NCBI GenBank assembly: GCA_022828595.1
Contig: JAKGHH010000001.1
Span: 73,590,401-73,654,400, forward strand
Reading direction: 5' to 3'
From: Nelumbo lutea
Lineage: Eukaryota > Streptophyta > Magnoliopsida > Proteales > Nelumbonaceae
Length of the DNA: 64,000 bases
Shown in pieces: positions 11,926 through 24,821 of this stretch. The position numbers were made by a program, and so were the translations under genes. A model generated the notes under the pieces. It did not search any database. It was not told the DNA's origin and worked only from the letters and a program-made list of their open reading frames with translations. The stretch's first letter is position 1. The number at the start of each line of letters is the position of its first letter.

Positions 11926-14900
11926 CTAATCTCTAGTGCACATACACTCCTTGCAGCGAGGATGTCTGTAAACGCTCCTTGCAACAGGTCTCTCGTGAGC
12001 CTGCTTGGTTTGCTTGACTGCTTTTCTTACTCTTTTCTCGAACATCTTCCATTCAATTGTAGACTTCTTCAGGAATATATTAGCAAGCCGGCGCTTGTTT
12101 GGCCTTATTGTTGGCATTCTCCCATCACCAAAGTATATCCGATAGCCTGAAACCAATGATGAAAGTTGACTCCCAGAGTCCGTCATGGAAAATGCATCAG
12201 CTGCCGCACAAGCTATGAAGTCCAGTGCTGCTAACTGCATTAAAAAAAATCGATTCATCCACCACCAATGTCAAATATAAATAACTTAGAGGTATTTTAA
12301 AAACATAAAGGCTGTATTTGGTTGCAGTGCAAATGCAGATGTAAAAAATGCAAATTCTTTTTTAATTTTGTTTTGGAATTTACTTTATTATGCTTCATGT
12401 CTTAATTTACTTCATTTGAACTACTAGCTAAAAGTTAAAAAAATAAACAGATCAGAATTTACACTTGTATCATTTGCACTGCCATGGTTTTGCATCAGTG
12501 CAAATTCATTACATTGCAACCAAACACAGACGAAATGATTTAATGTGTTCCATTTTTCTAAATTAAGGGCCATTACTCGATGTTCTTCCCAGTAGGGGTG
12601 TCCGATCCAGTCCAATGTGAGTCTATTATAAATGGACCAAGCCCAATCCAATCCAATGAATGTTTTGGAGCAATTTGGACTGGTCCAATTCAATGTCTGG
12701 ACCATCCAATTTGTTATTAGATTGATTTCAACCCAAACCCGGTCCATTGATACATATTCTTTCTTATCTTATATCAATGGACCAGATATTGGCTTAATCA
12801 ACCCAATTCAATATAAATTTGTTATGGATGGACCAGGTCCAATCCAATCTAATAAATATTTTGGACCGGATTGGTCCAATCCAATATGTCTTGTTGGTCC
12901 ATCCAATCCGTCCAAATTGATTTTGGACTGGACGGGTCAAATCGAAAACCGGTCCACTGACACCCTTACTTCCCAGCTATCAGCATTTCACCAATTGCAA
13001 CAAGCATTAGCCCCTTCTATTGTTCTAAATTGATTCTTGAAAGTAATTTTTCTTATTCTAAATAAACAACTATGCAACAGATTGTTGCAACAAAAAGTTA
13101 CAACCATTAGCCTATGGACCGAGTGATTCTGAAAAGTAGAAACACAAACACATGTAGCTTTTCATAGTAGCACAAGTCAACTCAACAAGGGTCTGGTGGG
13201 GCCACCCCTAAGTAGCCTGAAGCTGAAATTCAAACCTAACCCCAAAACTGGCTCTGGTCAAAGTTTAGGTTGAGCTGGATGAATAGTTTAAAATGTCTCA
13301 AAATATTAATTGCATTATGCACATAAGAAGTAAACTCAAAATATCTTATACCTGATTTGGTAATATTTCAACATCAAGCCAAATTACTTTTCTATTCAAA
13401 TTCTGATATATATCATGAATCCAACTATGATACTGAAAAGGTACAACCCAATTGGTAACCAATCAACTGATACTCATTCAAATTCACTGGTATCATAGAA
13501 ATTACCATAATCAAAAGTGAACAAAACAAACAACAGATTTTTTTTGAGTCGGGATGCTAGAGACCAAAAGACAAGCCCAACAAAGCAGGGTGGAGATTTT
13601 CCAACCCAAGTCCAATCTAAGGCCTAGAAAATGCATACAAAGTTTCACCCAAAATGAGATTACATTCAGCAAGTTAGGATGATCATGTAATGAGATGAAA
13701 CACTACTTACGTAATTGTAGAGATCCGATGTTGAGTACATCCATGACTCATGTATAAACCCTTAACTGAATAAAAGGACCCCTATAGGGTATATATGGCA
13801 GTTGCATCAACAAACTATATTGAAAGGTAAAAGAAAAGAAAACAAAAAACAAAACAAAACTGAACTATTACCTGTGATGAGAAGTTCTTAAATGGTTCAA
13901 TTTCAGATGATGAAAGCAAATCTTCTTTAGTAACCAAATTGGGATATAAGACGGTCAAGGCAGCCAGCCTTGACTTCCCGCCATAAATTTGTGCTCCTGC
14001 TACATATATACGTGTCTTCTGACTGAAACCAAGAGCAGCAAACATAAGTACTGCCTCTTCAGGTGTTAGTGGACACTGGCCCTCTGAACGGAGGGCTGCA
14101 GCAGAAGGTAGCCTGCAATATGTTAAGTAGTTTTCATAAATAAAAGTAACATGAAACATGCACTTTAATTAGTAACCAAGATCTATGAAATTCCATAGAG
14201 ATCCATGGGCAGTCACATGATAACCATATAATGCATACTTGTGGGTCTTTTCACGATGTGCCAGTGCTGGGAAATGGTTCTTGCGAAATGCTTCCAACTC
14301 TTTTTTCTCTTTTTCACCACCACCAAAATCACATAAAGAATGAGCTACCATGTCAATTTCGAATCTCAGGTGTAGAGCTAAATATCTGGAATTTTTTACA
14401 GAAAAATCCATTTGCCCTTTCAGATTTGGTTCCTCCACAAATGGACCAACCAGATTTGTATCCAATGGCCCTTGACTAGGTATATACTGACGTATCCTCT
14501 GAATAAGCAAAGCACCAGTTTGTTGAATTTTGGGGATAAATTGGAGTGCATGAAAGTTGCATCTGCATCGAAGTCTCTGGATGAAGTCCCTCAATTAGGA
14601 AGCAAAGAAAGGGAAAAAAAAAAGATAAAACTTTGAGAAAACAGTATATTACGGAGGCACAATATAGATTTTTTATCAGTAAGAGGCACAATATAGATGT
14701 AGTCAACAAAGTATCATTGGATCAGAAACCAAGCAATTACTAAACTACCTGCAACTGAAATGGTATTGGGTCAAATGCCAAACGATGCCCAAACCCAAAA
14801 AAATGGACAACTCCATTCTGGCGTAGTATTGGAAGAATGTTTTCCAAGAAAAAAATTGGTTTGGCTTCTTTCATTATGTCATCATCTGTCACCTGACAGG

Positions 14901-17900
14901 AATTCCCATTAAGTAATGCTAACCAAACACCAGGAAAATACATCATGAAATTCAAGTCAATAAGTTGGGAAAATAATCTTGATAACAGATGACTACTCAC
15001 AAGGCTACCAATTGTCTCCAAATCCAATGATCGTAGTTCCACAGGTAGTTTCTTCACAATCCGAATATCAGGCTTCAAGTAGTTGATAAAATGCTTCTCC
15101 TGATAGATATCGCCAAATTGGCTAAGAAATAATAGAATATGGCTTTGTCACTTTTCCATCTTTGGTGATGAGTGAAAAACTGATATATCAATAATGTAAC
15201 ATGTTGGTGGCATTGGGACTCATTTCTTTCTTTTTCTTATATTTTGCATAAGTGACTATCTCTATAACCCTAAACAGGTTATTAGGGCACTTATCTACAT
15301 GAAGTGACCTATTTCAGTTTACTTTTTCTTACATTTTGCACAATTGACTCTTGACACAAACATTTTGCACAATAACCCTAAACAGCTTATTAGGACACTT
15401 ATCTAAAACAGTAGCATCCTTTGATGGATAGCCACCTCAAAAAAGTAGCCCTTTGCAAGATAATAATAGTCTCCCTTCCCAATGTTCAAAGTATCGATAC
15501 ACCCCGATATGCAGGCAGGATGTGTATTGGTACTTTGAACTTCACAGTTCACGCATCATTATTTTTTAGTTTTATTCTCAAAATTTCGGAGGCAGCTCCT
15601 TTTAATGCCATTTAACTATTAAAAATAGTCTTTCCTTAAAATACCTTATAAAGGCTGTATCAGCCACCTATCAATATGATATGATATGCCTGATACAGGG
15701 CATATCATGTCAAAATTTTGAACCTTGTCCCTTCCTCCAAGGAGTGATATAGCTGATCAAAACCATCCACTGGATAAGAATCCTTTAAATTTATGACACA
15801 TTAAATCCACTATGTTCTTCCCAAGGACCCCAAATAGAAGATAAGTGGGTAACTTCAAAGTATACATCCTCTAAGATAAAGAATGCTGCAGAAATGACCT
15901 TCAATAAGGTCAATGTACGTCCAATAATGACCCTAGAAAGCCCAAACAAACCCATGAGAAGCTGCTAAATACTCCAACATAACTTGCAAAGCAGATAGAA
16001 GTTAAATGTATCCTCTGGTCTTCCAGATTTGTACAGGATACAACAATTCATTGAGAACATTTCTTTTTTGTCAACATGCCAACCTTTAGAACTTTCATTC
16101 TAGAAATCCCATGAAAAAAAAATACCTCTTATCTCTCCAAACGCCACTCTGCAAAAATTTTGGAAGGACAAGAGTCGAATCAAGTAACCGGGCAACTGCA
16201 ACAGCATTACATACCTGTAACCAATAAAGCTTGACGGCATGTTGGCATCATGTATTTGACAATAGAATCTACAACTTAGTATTCCCAACTCACGGAAAAG
16301 GATAGTCTTGAGAATAATTGCAAAATCAAGAAGTTAAGGATATTCTATAGGAACTGTATAATATAGGCAATTTTTCTTTTCAGAAATCAGAACATTACTT
16401 ACAGCTATTCGCTGCTGGTTAATTCCACCATTTGCACTGACAAGAATGTATCCATTATTCCCCTCTTGGATGTCATGTTTCACAAGCAAAGCAACATGAT
16501 GAATCAGATTTCAAATATCATGTAAATATTTGGGATCAGCACCACACTGACATAAAAGCAGAAAGCAGGGGTCATTAACACCCCCTGTGGTTTATTGCAG
16601 AGACATATATGAGCAAGAAAATGGTTTAGGTGCTAACCTTGTGAAGCAGCAGCTTGAAACTTCAATTATAAATTAAAAAAAAAATGAAAGGGAAAAAATG
16701 CACTGGAAGAGTGTAAACGATGTTGGACTCCAAACAGAAATCCAACCAGAATTTACAAATGCAGTAAGATTTCCAACAAAGAGGCCCTTATTGATATTTA
16801 CCAGAAGGCTCCCAGTTGCGTTGATGAGCACAAGGTATCCAAGAGAAATTGGCAAGTTGTGGTTCTTCCCATAAATCATTAGGCTCAGGTTTGTCCTCTC
16901 CCTGAATATAGATATACTCAAAAGTAATGAATAACATGAAAGAATTCAACAAGACTGGAATACAAATTCCTGATCTCCACCTCATTCAGATAAAATCTTT
17001 TAGACAAACCCCACCTCTACTAAAGCATGGGCAGCCAAGGCCATCATTCTAGCATATCTAATTCCATGTCTCCTCTTGCCTTTACCAAACTTGTTCCATT
17101 TTACCTGATAACATTACAGAATAATTGAAAGGACTTTAATTGGTGCCTTATGCAGTGCTGAAGTTTATCTATAATAGCATATCCAAATAGAACAATAGTA
17201 TAAACTCCAGTTAACTCTTTCTATGAAATTCGTTTCCACCCCAATTGTGTATTATAGAAATAATTAAATGAGAATATGCTTCAATATATGACATTTATAG
17301 GGCAAAAAAAAAAAAGACATAAGGTTGAGACCTCAATGCCCTACACTTTTTTAGGAAATTGCCCCTAGGTTAATAAATGGCCTATATGTCGATAAAAAGA
17401 ACGAAAAGAGTATTATTATACTTGCTATAGTATGATATAAAAAATAAAAGAAAATGAAATGGGTACCCCTCTAAGTTGTTAGGAAGATTTTATTGATAAA
17501 AAAAAAATGTTGTTAGGAAGATTCCTGCAATCACTAATTTTTAGCAAACTTTTATGGAAAAATCTATGATACCGGAAAGGCTTTGACCAATACCTTCGAC
17601 ATGAATACCTTTCAACACATGAATACCTTAGACATGAATACCTAACTCTGGTGACTGATAACTCCTGCAGTGAAACTAAATCCGGCGACTATTAACACTG
17701 GCAATCGGCGTTAACTCTCAGTTCCTCCATCCAAAAGATCTTTAATCGTGGGAGAAAATGAAAAGGATTGCAGTAGTTGGATCAAAATCTATCGAAATAG
17801 AACGAAGAAACCATTAGATGAAATCGCAGTAACAGTAAGAAGCAAGGGAGCTTGGACACGAATAGTCTTGACTCAGGAGGATTTCCTTTGGACCAGGAAG

Positions 17901-20900
17901 TTTCTCCAGGAGGTTTTGAAATGATAGAGTATGATAGAGTCATACATCTGTCAAATTCTATCCTATGCATCTCTATCCTATACACCTGTCAATTTCTATC
18001 TTGTTCTAACTTTCCGCATTCTTATCATGTACATACCTGTATGATGAAGACTCCCGTACACATAGTACTCTTAAGAATCAATATAAATTCAAGTACAAGA
18101 ACTCACCGAAATCATCAAGGTGAGATTACTAATTTTTGTGTTCTGTGATATTATTGTTTACAATGTTTTGTTTTATGGTATCAGAGCACAGGTTGTTGGC
18201 CTCTTTTGCAACTCAATCATGTCGACTGTATCTGCAAACTCAGGCGCTACTGAAGTTGGAATCACAACCATTGTGAACCTGAATTTTCCAGCTACAACAA
18301 GCCATTTAATCTCCATCAAACTAAATCGCATGAATTACTTACTATGGCGATCTCAGTTTGTGGCTGCTCTCAAAGGTTTTTAAGCTATGGGTTACGTTGA
18401 TGGTACTATCCAATGCCCACCTAAGACCATTGAGAAGGATGGTACTTATACCATGAATCCAGATTTCATTTTATGGGAACAACAGGACCAGTTGCTCCTC
18501 AGTTGGATCCTTGCTTCACTCTCAGAAGGTGTTTTGGCCCAGGTTATTGGGTACACAACCTCAAGAAGCGTATGGAATGCCCTGTCAAGGCTGTTTGCTT
18601 CAAAATCAAAAGCTCGTGTGATGCAACTCAGATTTGAATTGACCCATTTGAAGAACATGAATCAGTCAATGGCTGATTATCTAGAAAAGGCTCGTTTGAT
18701 CTCTGATAGTCTTACTTCTGTTGGTGAAACAGTCACAGACTCTGAACTGATTCAGTTTGTGCTAGGAGGACTTGGCCCAGACTATGAATCTCTTGTTACT
18801 ACTCTCTTGATGAAGGGAGAAGATCTATCATTTGATGACATACATGCTATTCTTCTCAATCATGAGATTCGAATGCAACACACTAGATCTCTGTTTGATC
18901 CAATATCTCCCCAGGCCAATGTTGCAATGCAGAAACAATCTCAGTCACTCAAAACAAATGGCTACAAGTCTAAGTCAAAGCCAGGTAAGCAGAAAGTTAA
19001 GAAACCTAATCCCTATCAAGGGGTTAGGTGCCAGATATGTCTAAATTTCAACCATACAGCTTACAAGTGCAGGGCTCGTTTTGATAAGAATTTTCGCCCT
19101 GATTCATCTCCTTCTGCATACACTACTACAACTAGTCCAGTCATTGATAGTAGTTGGTACACAAATTTGGGTGCAAGCGACCATATGATTGTAGACTTGG
19201 CAAATCTTCATCTTCAATCTGAATATACTAGGCCAGATTAGATAACTATCGGAAATGGAGAAGGTTTGTCTATTGCACACACTGGTACTTCCACATTACA
19301 TGCTTCTGAACATTCCTTTATTTTGAAAGACATACTCCATGTTCCCAACATTACTAAGAATTTACTTTTTGTGGCTAAATTTTCTAAGGACAACAATTGT
19401 TTCTTTGAATTTCACCCCAATGAGTTCTTTGTGAAGGACCGGGAGATAGGCAATGTTACTTCAGGGTCATAGTAAACACGGCTTGTATGAGTTACAGGGG
19501 ATTTCAAGTGAAGTTACAAATAATGTCCCTCCTCCTACTGCATTCCTTGGGGTTCGGACTTCTATTGATCGCTGGCATGAAAGGCTTGGGCATCCTACTA
19601 CAAGGCTGGTTCGATATGTCGTCACCTCCAATAATCTTCCTCTATCTTCTAATAAGCGGATGACATTTTGTCATTCCTGCCCTCTTGGCAAGTCACATAA
19701 ATTACCATTCTCTTCTAGTTCTACTACATATACATCTCCACTTGAACTTATTTTTAATGATGTATGGGGACCTTCTCCTGTGAACTCCATTGATGGATTC
19801 AGGTACTATATTGTCTTTGTTGATGGCTTTAGCAGATATCAGTGGATTTTTCCTCTTGTTCACAAATCAAATGCACTTCCTACATTTGTCAAATTTAAAC
19901 AATAGGTTGAAAATCTTTTCAATGTTAAAATTAAATGTCTTCAAACTGATGGTGGGGGAGAGTTCAGAAATTTCAGTCTTACCTTGAGCATTGTAGAATT
20001 TCTCATCGACTCTCTTGTCCACATACACAAGAGCAAAATGGGATGGCTGAAAGACGCCATCGCCAAATTGTTGAAATAAGACTAACATTATTAGCAAAGT
20101 CCACAGTGCCTCGAGATTACTGGTGGGAGGCCTTTCATGCAATAGTGTTTCTGGCTAATAGACTTCCCACGCTGACACTCAACATGCAATCACCATTTGA
20201 ACTATTGTTCAAACGTAAGCCTAATTATGTGTTCTTAAAGGTTTTTGGGTGTTTATGCTTCCCATATCTTCAGCCCTATGCTTGTAATAAACTAGACATT
20301 CGTTCATCAGCTTGCGTGTTCTTGGGATACTATGATAATTACAAAGGATATCGGTGCTTACATTTGCCCTCTCAGCACGTTTTTACATCTCGACATGTCC
20401 TATTTGATGAAGATGTGTTTCCATTTGAATCTCATGAACCCAAACAGCAGTCTTCATCTTCACGATTCTCTCTTGGACCACCTCCTATGGTAAGTCGTGT
20501 CCCTTCAGTACCATGTTCCACTACTACTACTGCTCCTCCTATTGCACATTCCGTCGACCCACCACTCTCCTTACCACCCTCATCTACATCACCTGATTTG
20601 GTACAATCGTGCACCTCACCTTCATCAACTGATTCTGCTCCATCTCCTTTACCTGAACCAAAAACCAGTACCAGTGAGCTTGTTTCTCCCTCCTCTACTA
20701 ATGATGCTCCAGTGTTGCCCTCCTCTACTCCTCTGAATCGTCATCCTATGCAGACCAGGAGCAAAAGTAGGATATTCAAACCTAAAACATATTTGGCTTC
20801 CAAGTATCCACTATCCTCTTTGTCTACTGAACCCGCATCATTTGTTGAGGCCAATGCCAGTCCAGAATGGCGAGCAGCTATGCAGTTTGAAATTGATGCC

Positions 20901-23605
20901 TTACACCACAATCAAACTTGGGTGTTGGTACCACCCCCACCTAACATCAATTTGGTTGGATGAAAATGGGTTTTTCGCATTAAGCGAAACCTAGATGGCA
21001 ACATCAGTCGCTATAAAGTGCGACTAATTGCTCAAGGATTTCATCAACATTTTGGCATTGATTATACAAAGACATTCAACCCTATTATCAAGCCCACAAC
21101 CATACATGTTTTAAGTATTGCTCTCTCTAGAGGATGGCCTCTTCAGCAATTGGATGTACAAAATGCATTTCTCCATGGAGATATTGAGGAGAATGTATAT
21201 ATGAAGCAACCTCCCGGTTTCGTGGACCCAACCCATCGTGACTATGTGTGTCATCTGCGCAAGTCTCTATATGGCTTAAAACAAGCTCCTTGAGCTTGGT
21301 ATCAGAAGCTTAGTTCCTTCTTACTTGATGCCAGTTTCAAGATGTCAATCTCTGATTCATCTCTTTTCATAAGGCATTCACCTAACAGTATCGTCTTTAT
21401 TTTAATATATGTTGACAACATCATTGTGACTGGGTCATCTACTAAGGCTATACAGCTTATCATTCATCAAATGAGCAGTGCCTTTGTAGTTAAAGACTTG
21501 GGTCCATTACATTTCTTCCTTGGTGTTGAGGTCATTCTTGACAAAACAGGTTTAATCTTATCACAACACCAATACATTGTTGACCTCCTGCGTCGTGCTT
21601 CACTAGACGGGGTGAAACATGTTTCCACACAAATGGCTTCCACCACCAAGCTGGTCCAACATTCTGGAGAGCCTCTTGCTGATCCTACTACTTTTCGTTG
21701 TATCGTTGGTGCTTTACAATATCTGACTCTAACTAGACTTGACGTTGCTTTCTCTGTCAACAAAGTTTGCCAATTCAGTCATCAGCCCACTTCTGATCAC
21801 TAGGAAGCAGTTAAGCGAATTCTACATTATCTCAAGTCTACGCTTCTTTTTGGATTGCGGCTATCTCCTTCTACATCTCTTGATCTCCATGCCTTTTCAG
21901 ACGCAGATTGGGCTGGTTGTCCTAATGATAGACGATCCCATTGTGGTTTTTGTGTCTTTATGGGTTCCAATCTCAATTGTTGGTCCTCTCGTAAGCAAGC
22001 TACAGTCTCTCGCTCTAGCACAAAATCAGAATACAGAAGCCTTGCTTGTGCTACATTAGAACTGATTTGGTTGCAGTCACTCCTTCGTGAATTGGGTGTT
22101 TCATCCACTACTTCTCCCACCCTATGGTGTGATAATCTTGGTGCGACCTATCTTACAGCAAATCGAATCTTCCATACTCACACCAAGCATATTGAAATTG
22201 ATTATCATTTTGTGAGACAGTGGGTTGCTAAAAAGGATCTCCACGTTCGATTTATTTCCAATCATGATCAAGTGGCAGACATCTTCACTAAGCCCCTCTC
22301 TCTTGCTCGATTCAGCATGCTGCGTGACAAGTTGACTGTTGTTCCACCCCCGTCAACTTGAGGGGGGATGATAGAGTATGCTAAGAGTCATACATCTGTC
22401 AAACTCTATCCTGTACACCTGTCAATTTCTATCCTGTTCTAACTTACTGCATTCTTATCCTGTACATACCTATATGATGAAGACTCCTGTACACATAGTG
22501 CTCTTAAGAATCAATATAAATTCAAGTCCAAGAACTCACCGAAATCATCAAGGTGAGATTACTAATTTCTGTGTTATGTGATATTACTGTTTACAGTGTT
22601 CTGTTTTATGAAATACAACCAAAGGCCATTCGCAGACAAAAGAGAGTCAACAAAGGAAGATTGTTTTGCATTCAGCTCAAGGAAACTGCACAACTAAATA
22701 TATACAACTATTGTAGCTTCAAGCGAATGCTTACAAAATTGGGTCTGTATTAAATTATTCCATGCTCTAACAAGGAAATATAAGTTATTCCTAGATATTC
22801 CCTAAACTGTCACCATTGTATATAATAATTGGGGAAAAAAACAAAAGGAACCGGAGGTCCGGATCTAAGATACGACAGTACCTATTTATTTCTTACTTTC
22901 AGATTCATTTTTTCATTCACAACTAATTTTATTTGTCACTACTGCTAGGTAGAAACAAGTATAGATCTCACTTGTAGTGCAATGATGGTAACTGTGACAA
23001 CAAAAGGTTTCCAATTAGAACACATAAGATTAGATGCTTACACGAACAGAGGATGAATTTCTATTTACGAACCCATCTCTGGGACTGATAACTGTATGTT
23101 GAAGACGCGAAAGCAACAACCAGTTCATTAGGCAAAGACACCCCACCAGTGCAGTTATAACAACAAGAATCCTCATTCGCTTCCAATACCACACTCCCCC
23201 AGCCTTCCCCTTCACTATTTGGTGCAGCTGCAGCTGCTGATGTCGCTCCTGTCTCGAGAAAAAACCTATAACATTCCAACTAGTCCATGGCTTCCGCTTC
23301 CACCATTCACTAAAATCGAAGGAACTGAAGAGAGACTGAGAAGAACCGGATCTTTGAAAGTTAGAGAATTTTCCGTGGCAGGACCCATAGCCTGGTCCGA
23401 AATCGAAACCTGGAAAGGCAGTAGGATTTCTTGGCAAGCTCTGTCTGCTCCTTGGTCTTGACGAATGTAATCTGCTTTGGAAGGAACTCAACCATGCATT
23501 GCTATCAAACCGATGCGAAACCCTAATTTCTTCAAAGCCATATAAGCTAGCTTCTTCTGCTCCACCTCTGCCGTTGTCAGCTTCAACTAACACATTAGAA
23601 GCCAT
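11926..23605 (-). CDS. O-fucosyltransferase family protein (plant GT106/DUF246 type), ten exons, Copia in intron 1
   Basis: Exons on the minus strand: 23605-23042, 17104-17015, 16901-16802, 16464-16403, 16214-16126, 15121-15001, 14892-14749, 14576-14239, 14112-13872 and 12234-11926. All are GT-AG, phases agree, and the sum is 686 codons with stop. The long cytosolic N-terminus is Ser/Arg-rich. A membrane segment lies at about residues 146-167 ([20 protein letters not shown]), marking a type II Golgi protein. Then come a [11 protein letters not shown] linker, [40 protein letters not shown], the core [16 protein letters not shown] in exon 8 and [13 protein letters not shown] in exon 9. It ends with the cysteine-containing tail [13 protein letters not shown]. 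It is from a different clade than the gene at 3650-7291, so the two are not a recent tandem pair. An upstream in-frame ATG at 23710 is possible. The reading frame is undamaged despite the 4.7-kb retrotransposon in intron 1. Donor and acceptor sugars are unknown. Confidence 0.92.
12310..12531. mobile_element. Tourist-like MITE in intron 9 of the second O-fucosyltransferase gene
   Basis: The ends are inverted: GGCTGTATTTGGTTGCAGTG on the left and CATTGCAACCAAACACAGAC on the right. The interior contains AAATGCA and TTTGCA words. Flanking trinucleotides do not match, so the 3-bp duplication expected of PIF/Harbinger elements is not demonstrated. It lies just upstream (in gene direction) of the last exon. 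Confidence 0.6.
12593..12968. mobile_element. hAT-like MITE with perfect 8-bp duplication, family TAGGGGTGTC
   Basis: It begins TAGGGGTGTCCGATCC and ends ACTGACACCCTTA, with CTTCCCAG exactly repeated on both sides (12585-12592 and 12969-12976). The interior repeats GGACC and GGTCCAATCCAAT words. It shares its termini with the larger element at 55846. It sits in intron 9 of the second O-fucosyltransferase gene. Confidence 0.85.
15480..15727. mobile_element. hAT-like MITE with perfect 8-bp duplication, family (T/C)A(A/G)GGTTCAAA
   Basis: It begins CAATGTTCAAAGTATCGATA and ends CAAAATTTTGAACCTTG, flanked by TCCCTTCC on both sides (15472-15479 and 15728-15735). The GATAC/GTATC-rich interior matches the longer element at 54836 and the fragment near 52660. 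It sits in intron 5 of the second O-fucosyltransferase gene. Confidence 0.85.
17922..18175 (+). repeat. 5' LTR of the Copia element
   Basis: 254 bp from TGATAGAGTATG to GTTTTGTTTTA. It contains AATATAAATTC at about 18079-18089, a possible LTR TATA box. Compared with the 3' LTR it carries an extra 16 bp in the repeated CTATCCTAT region. Confidence 0.92.
18219..22361 (+). pseudogene. Decayed Copia Gag-Pol polyprotein
   Basis: The frame starts at ATG 18219 and is broken by stops near 18381, 19239, 19903, 20961, 21291 and 21801, plus a frame change near 19460. Recognisable in order: Gag with [17 protein letters not shown]; a CCHC knuckle [14 protein letters not shown]; the protease site, now NLGAS instead of the usual DSGAS; integrase HERLGHP and CHSC zinc site; RT with [19 protein letters not shown]; the catalytic box read as YVDN instead of YVDD; and RNase H with [13 protein letters not shown] and [20 protein letters not shown]. 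Several stops fit single transitions in Trp or Arg codons. Loss of key protease and RT residues shows it cannot move by itself. Confidence 0.93.
22369..22608 (+). repeat. 3' LTR of the Copia element
   Basis: 240 bp starting right after the polypurine tract and ending TTCTGTTTTA before the TGAAA duplication. Alignment to the 5' LTR fixes both ends. Confidence 0.92.
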
Positions 23606-24402
23606 GACTGAGGCTGTGCTTCTCCAACCTTCCTTTTTCAACGGAATGAAGAGAGAAGCACGGCAAAGAGATATGAATCTTGATTCACTACTTTGTGAAC
23701 AGTTAGTCAAATTCCCTTTGCAGTTTCAGACAAGAAAAGAAAAACCGACGAAAGCTAGAAGGGATTTTCTGCGAGTGAAAAGCCAGGTGCCAAGGGCCCA
23801 AGGCCAAGGGTGGTGGAATGTCCAAGTCCAAACGAGGCGGAAATGTAACTGAGTTTTATTTGTCTCAAAATTACGAAGACGCTGACACGCTGTCAACAAC
23901 GACTAAATGCAACTCTTGAAATTCTTCGCCTGACAGACAAGATGGGCCCACATGTAACATCACGTTATTGATTACTTTCTTAAAATTCTTAAAATACCTT
24001 ATTTAACAAATTGTTTAAAACCTTAAATCCACTCCATCTCCTCTCAAACACCCCATTTATGCCATTTATGCCCTAGTTTCTGTTTCCGTTCCTCTCCAGC
24101 AACCCCAACTCCTCCGTTTTCAAGCAGAATTCTTCTTTGCGGACGCAATAGCTCCTCTACCTCCTACTCGGCGGAAATAAATGGCATCAACAATATTCTA
24201 TCAATGGCCACCTGTCACTTTGCTAGGGGCTCTGCTCTTCGTCTTTCATAAAGCTCACGTAGAGTTCAAGAAGAATCCCAGTACACACTGTCAAAGAGAG
24301 CTTGCTAGAATCGAGAAAGCTAGCACAAGCACTAACTTGATGATGGAGAACCTTCATAAAATGCCGGAGACGATGGCCGGAAGATGGGTTTTGTCATCAT
24401 AA
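23606..24402. other. Upstream region of the second O-fucosyltransferase gene; no recognised gene
   Basis: This should contain the promoter and 5' leader of the minus-strand gene starting at 23605. A plus-strand frame at 24181-24402 (73 codons, MASTIFYQWPPVTLLGALLF) has a hydrophobic start but no family I recognise; it abuts the lectin fragment and may be chance. Confidence 0.4.
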
Positions 24403-24790
24403 TCAGAATTGTTCAAATAGACGATGCAAGCCATCTTCAGAAGGTTCCAAAAAATATGCTACTGGAGCAGATAAGCTGGAGATTAATCCATTAAAATCGA
24501 TTCCAATATGTTTGACGTTGATATCACTGAATTCGGGGTTCCAGATTGTGTCCAGCTCGATGGCAACAATATGATTGTCTGGATTGTTAATGTTGGTGAT
24601 ATTGAACAAACCGAAAATTTGTTTATGCATGGCTCCAGGCAGATCTTTTGAAGGTGAGATGACAAAAGCAATTCACCGCCAGTTGGTTGTGAGCTCTTAG
24701 TGAATGCAACAACAAAAGTAGAGAAGGAGAAAACGCTACCATTGGAGGAGTTCCACCAACAGAGATTCTGCTTACTCTGTCCACATCTTA
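24403..24790 (-). pseudogene. L-type lectin domain fragment (lectin receptor-kinase relic)
   Basis: Minus-strand translation gives NSSNGSVFSFSTFVVAF and GG in one frame. After a frameshift near 24680 come AFVISPSKDLPGAMHKQIFG and LFNITN, then HIVAIELDTIWNPEFSDINV and KHIGIDFNGLISSLSAPVAY. This order (beta-strand FSFST, GG-AFVISPS, VA-ELDT--N-EF-D, HIGID-N) is diagnostic of the legume-lectin fold in L-type lectin receptor kinases. The frame ends in a stop at 24403; no signal peptide, membrane segment or kinase domain is present. The frameshift and truncation make it a pseudogene. Confidence 0.8.
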
Positions 24791-24821
24791 GGAGAAGATT
24801 TCGAGCTATTTGCTTTCTTTA

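Larger units (their letters stand above)
17922..22608 (+). mobile_element. Ty1/Copia LTR retrotransposon, structurally complete but dead
   Basis: LTRs lie at 17922-18175 and 22369-22608, and both begin TGATAGAG and end TTTTA. TGAAA is repeated exactly outside them (17917-17921 and 22609-22613). TGGTATCAGAGC at 18176-18187, directly after the 5' LTR, is a methionine-tRNA primer-binding site. GAGGGGGGA directly before the 3' LTR is the polypurine tract. The order Gag, protease, integrase, RT, RNase H identifies Copia. By my hand alignment the LTRs differ at about 17 sites over ~238 bp plus a 16-bp indel, so the insertion is not recent. It lies in intron 1 of, and opposite to, the O-fucosyltransferase gene. 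Confidence 0.97.
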
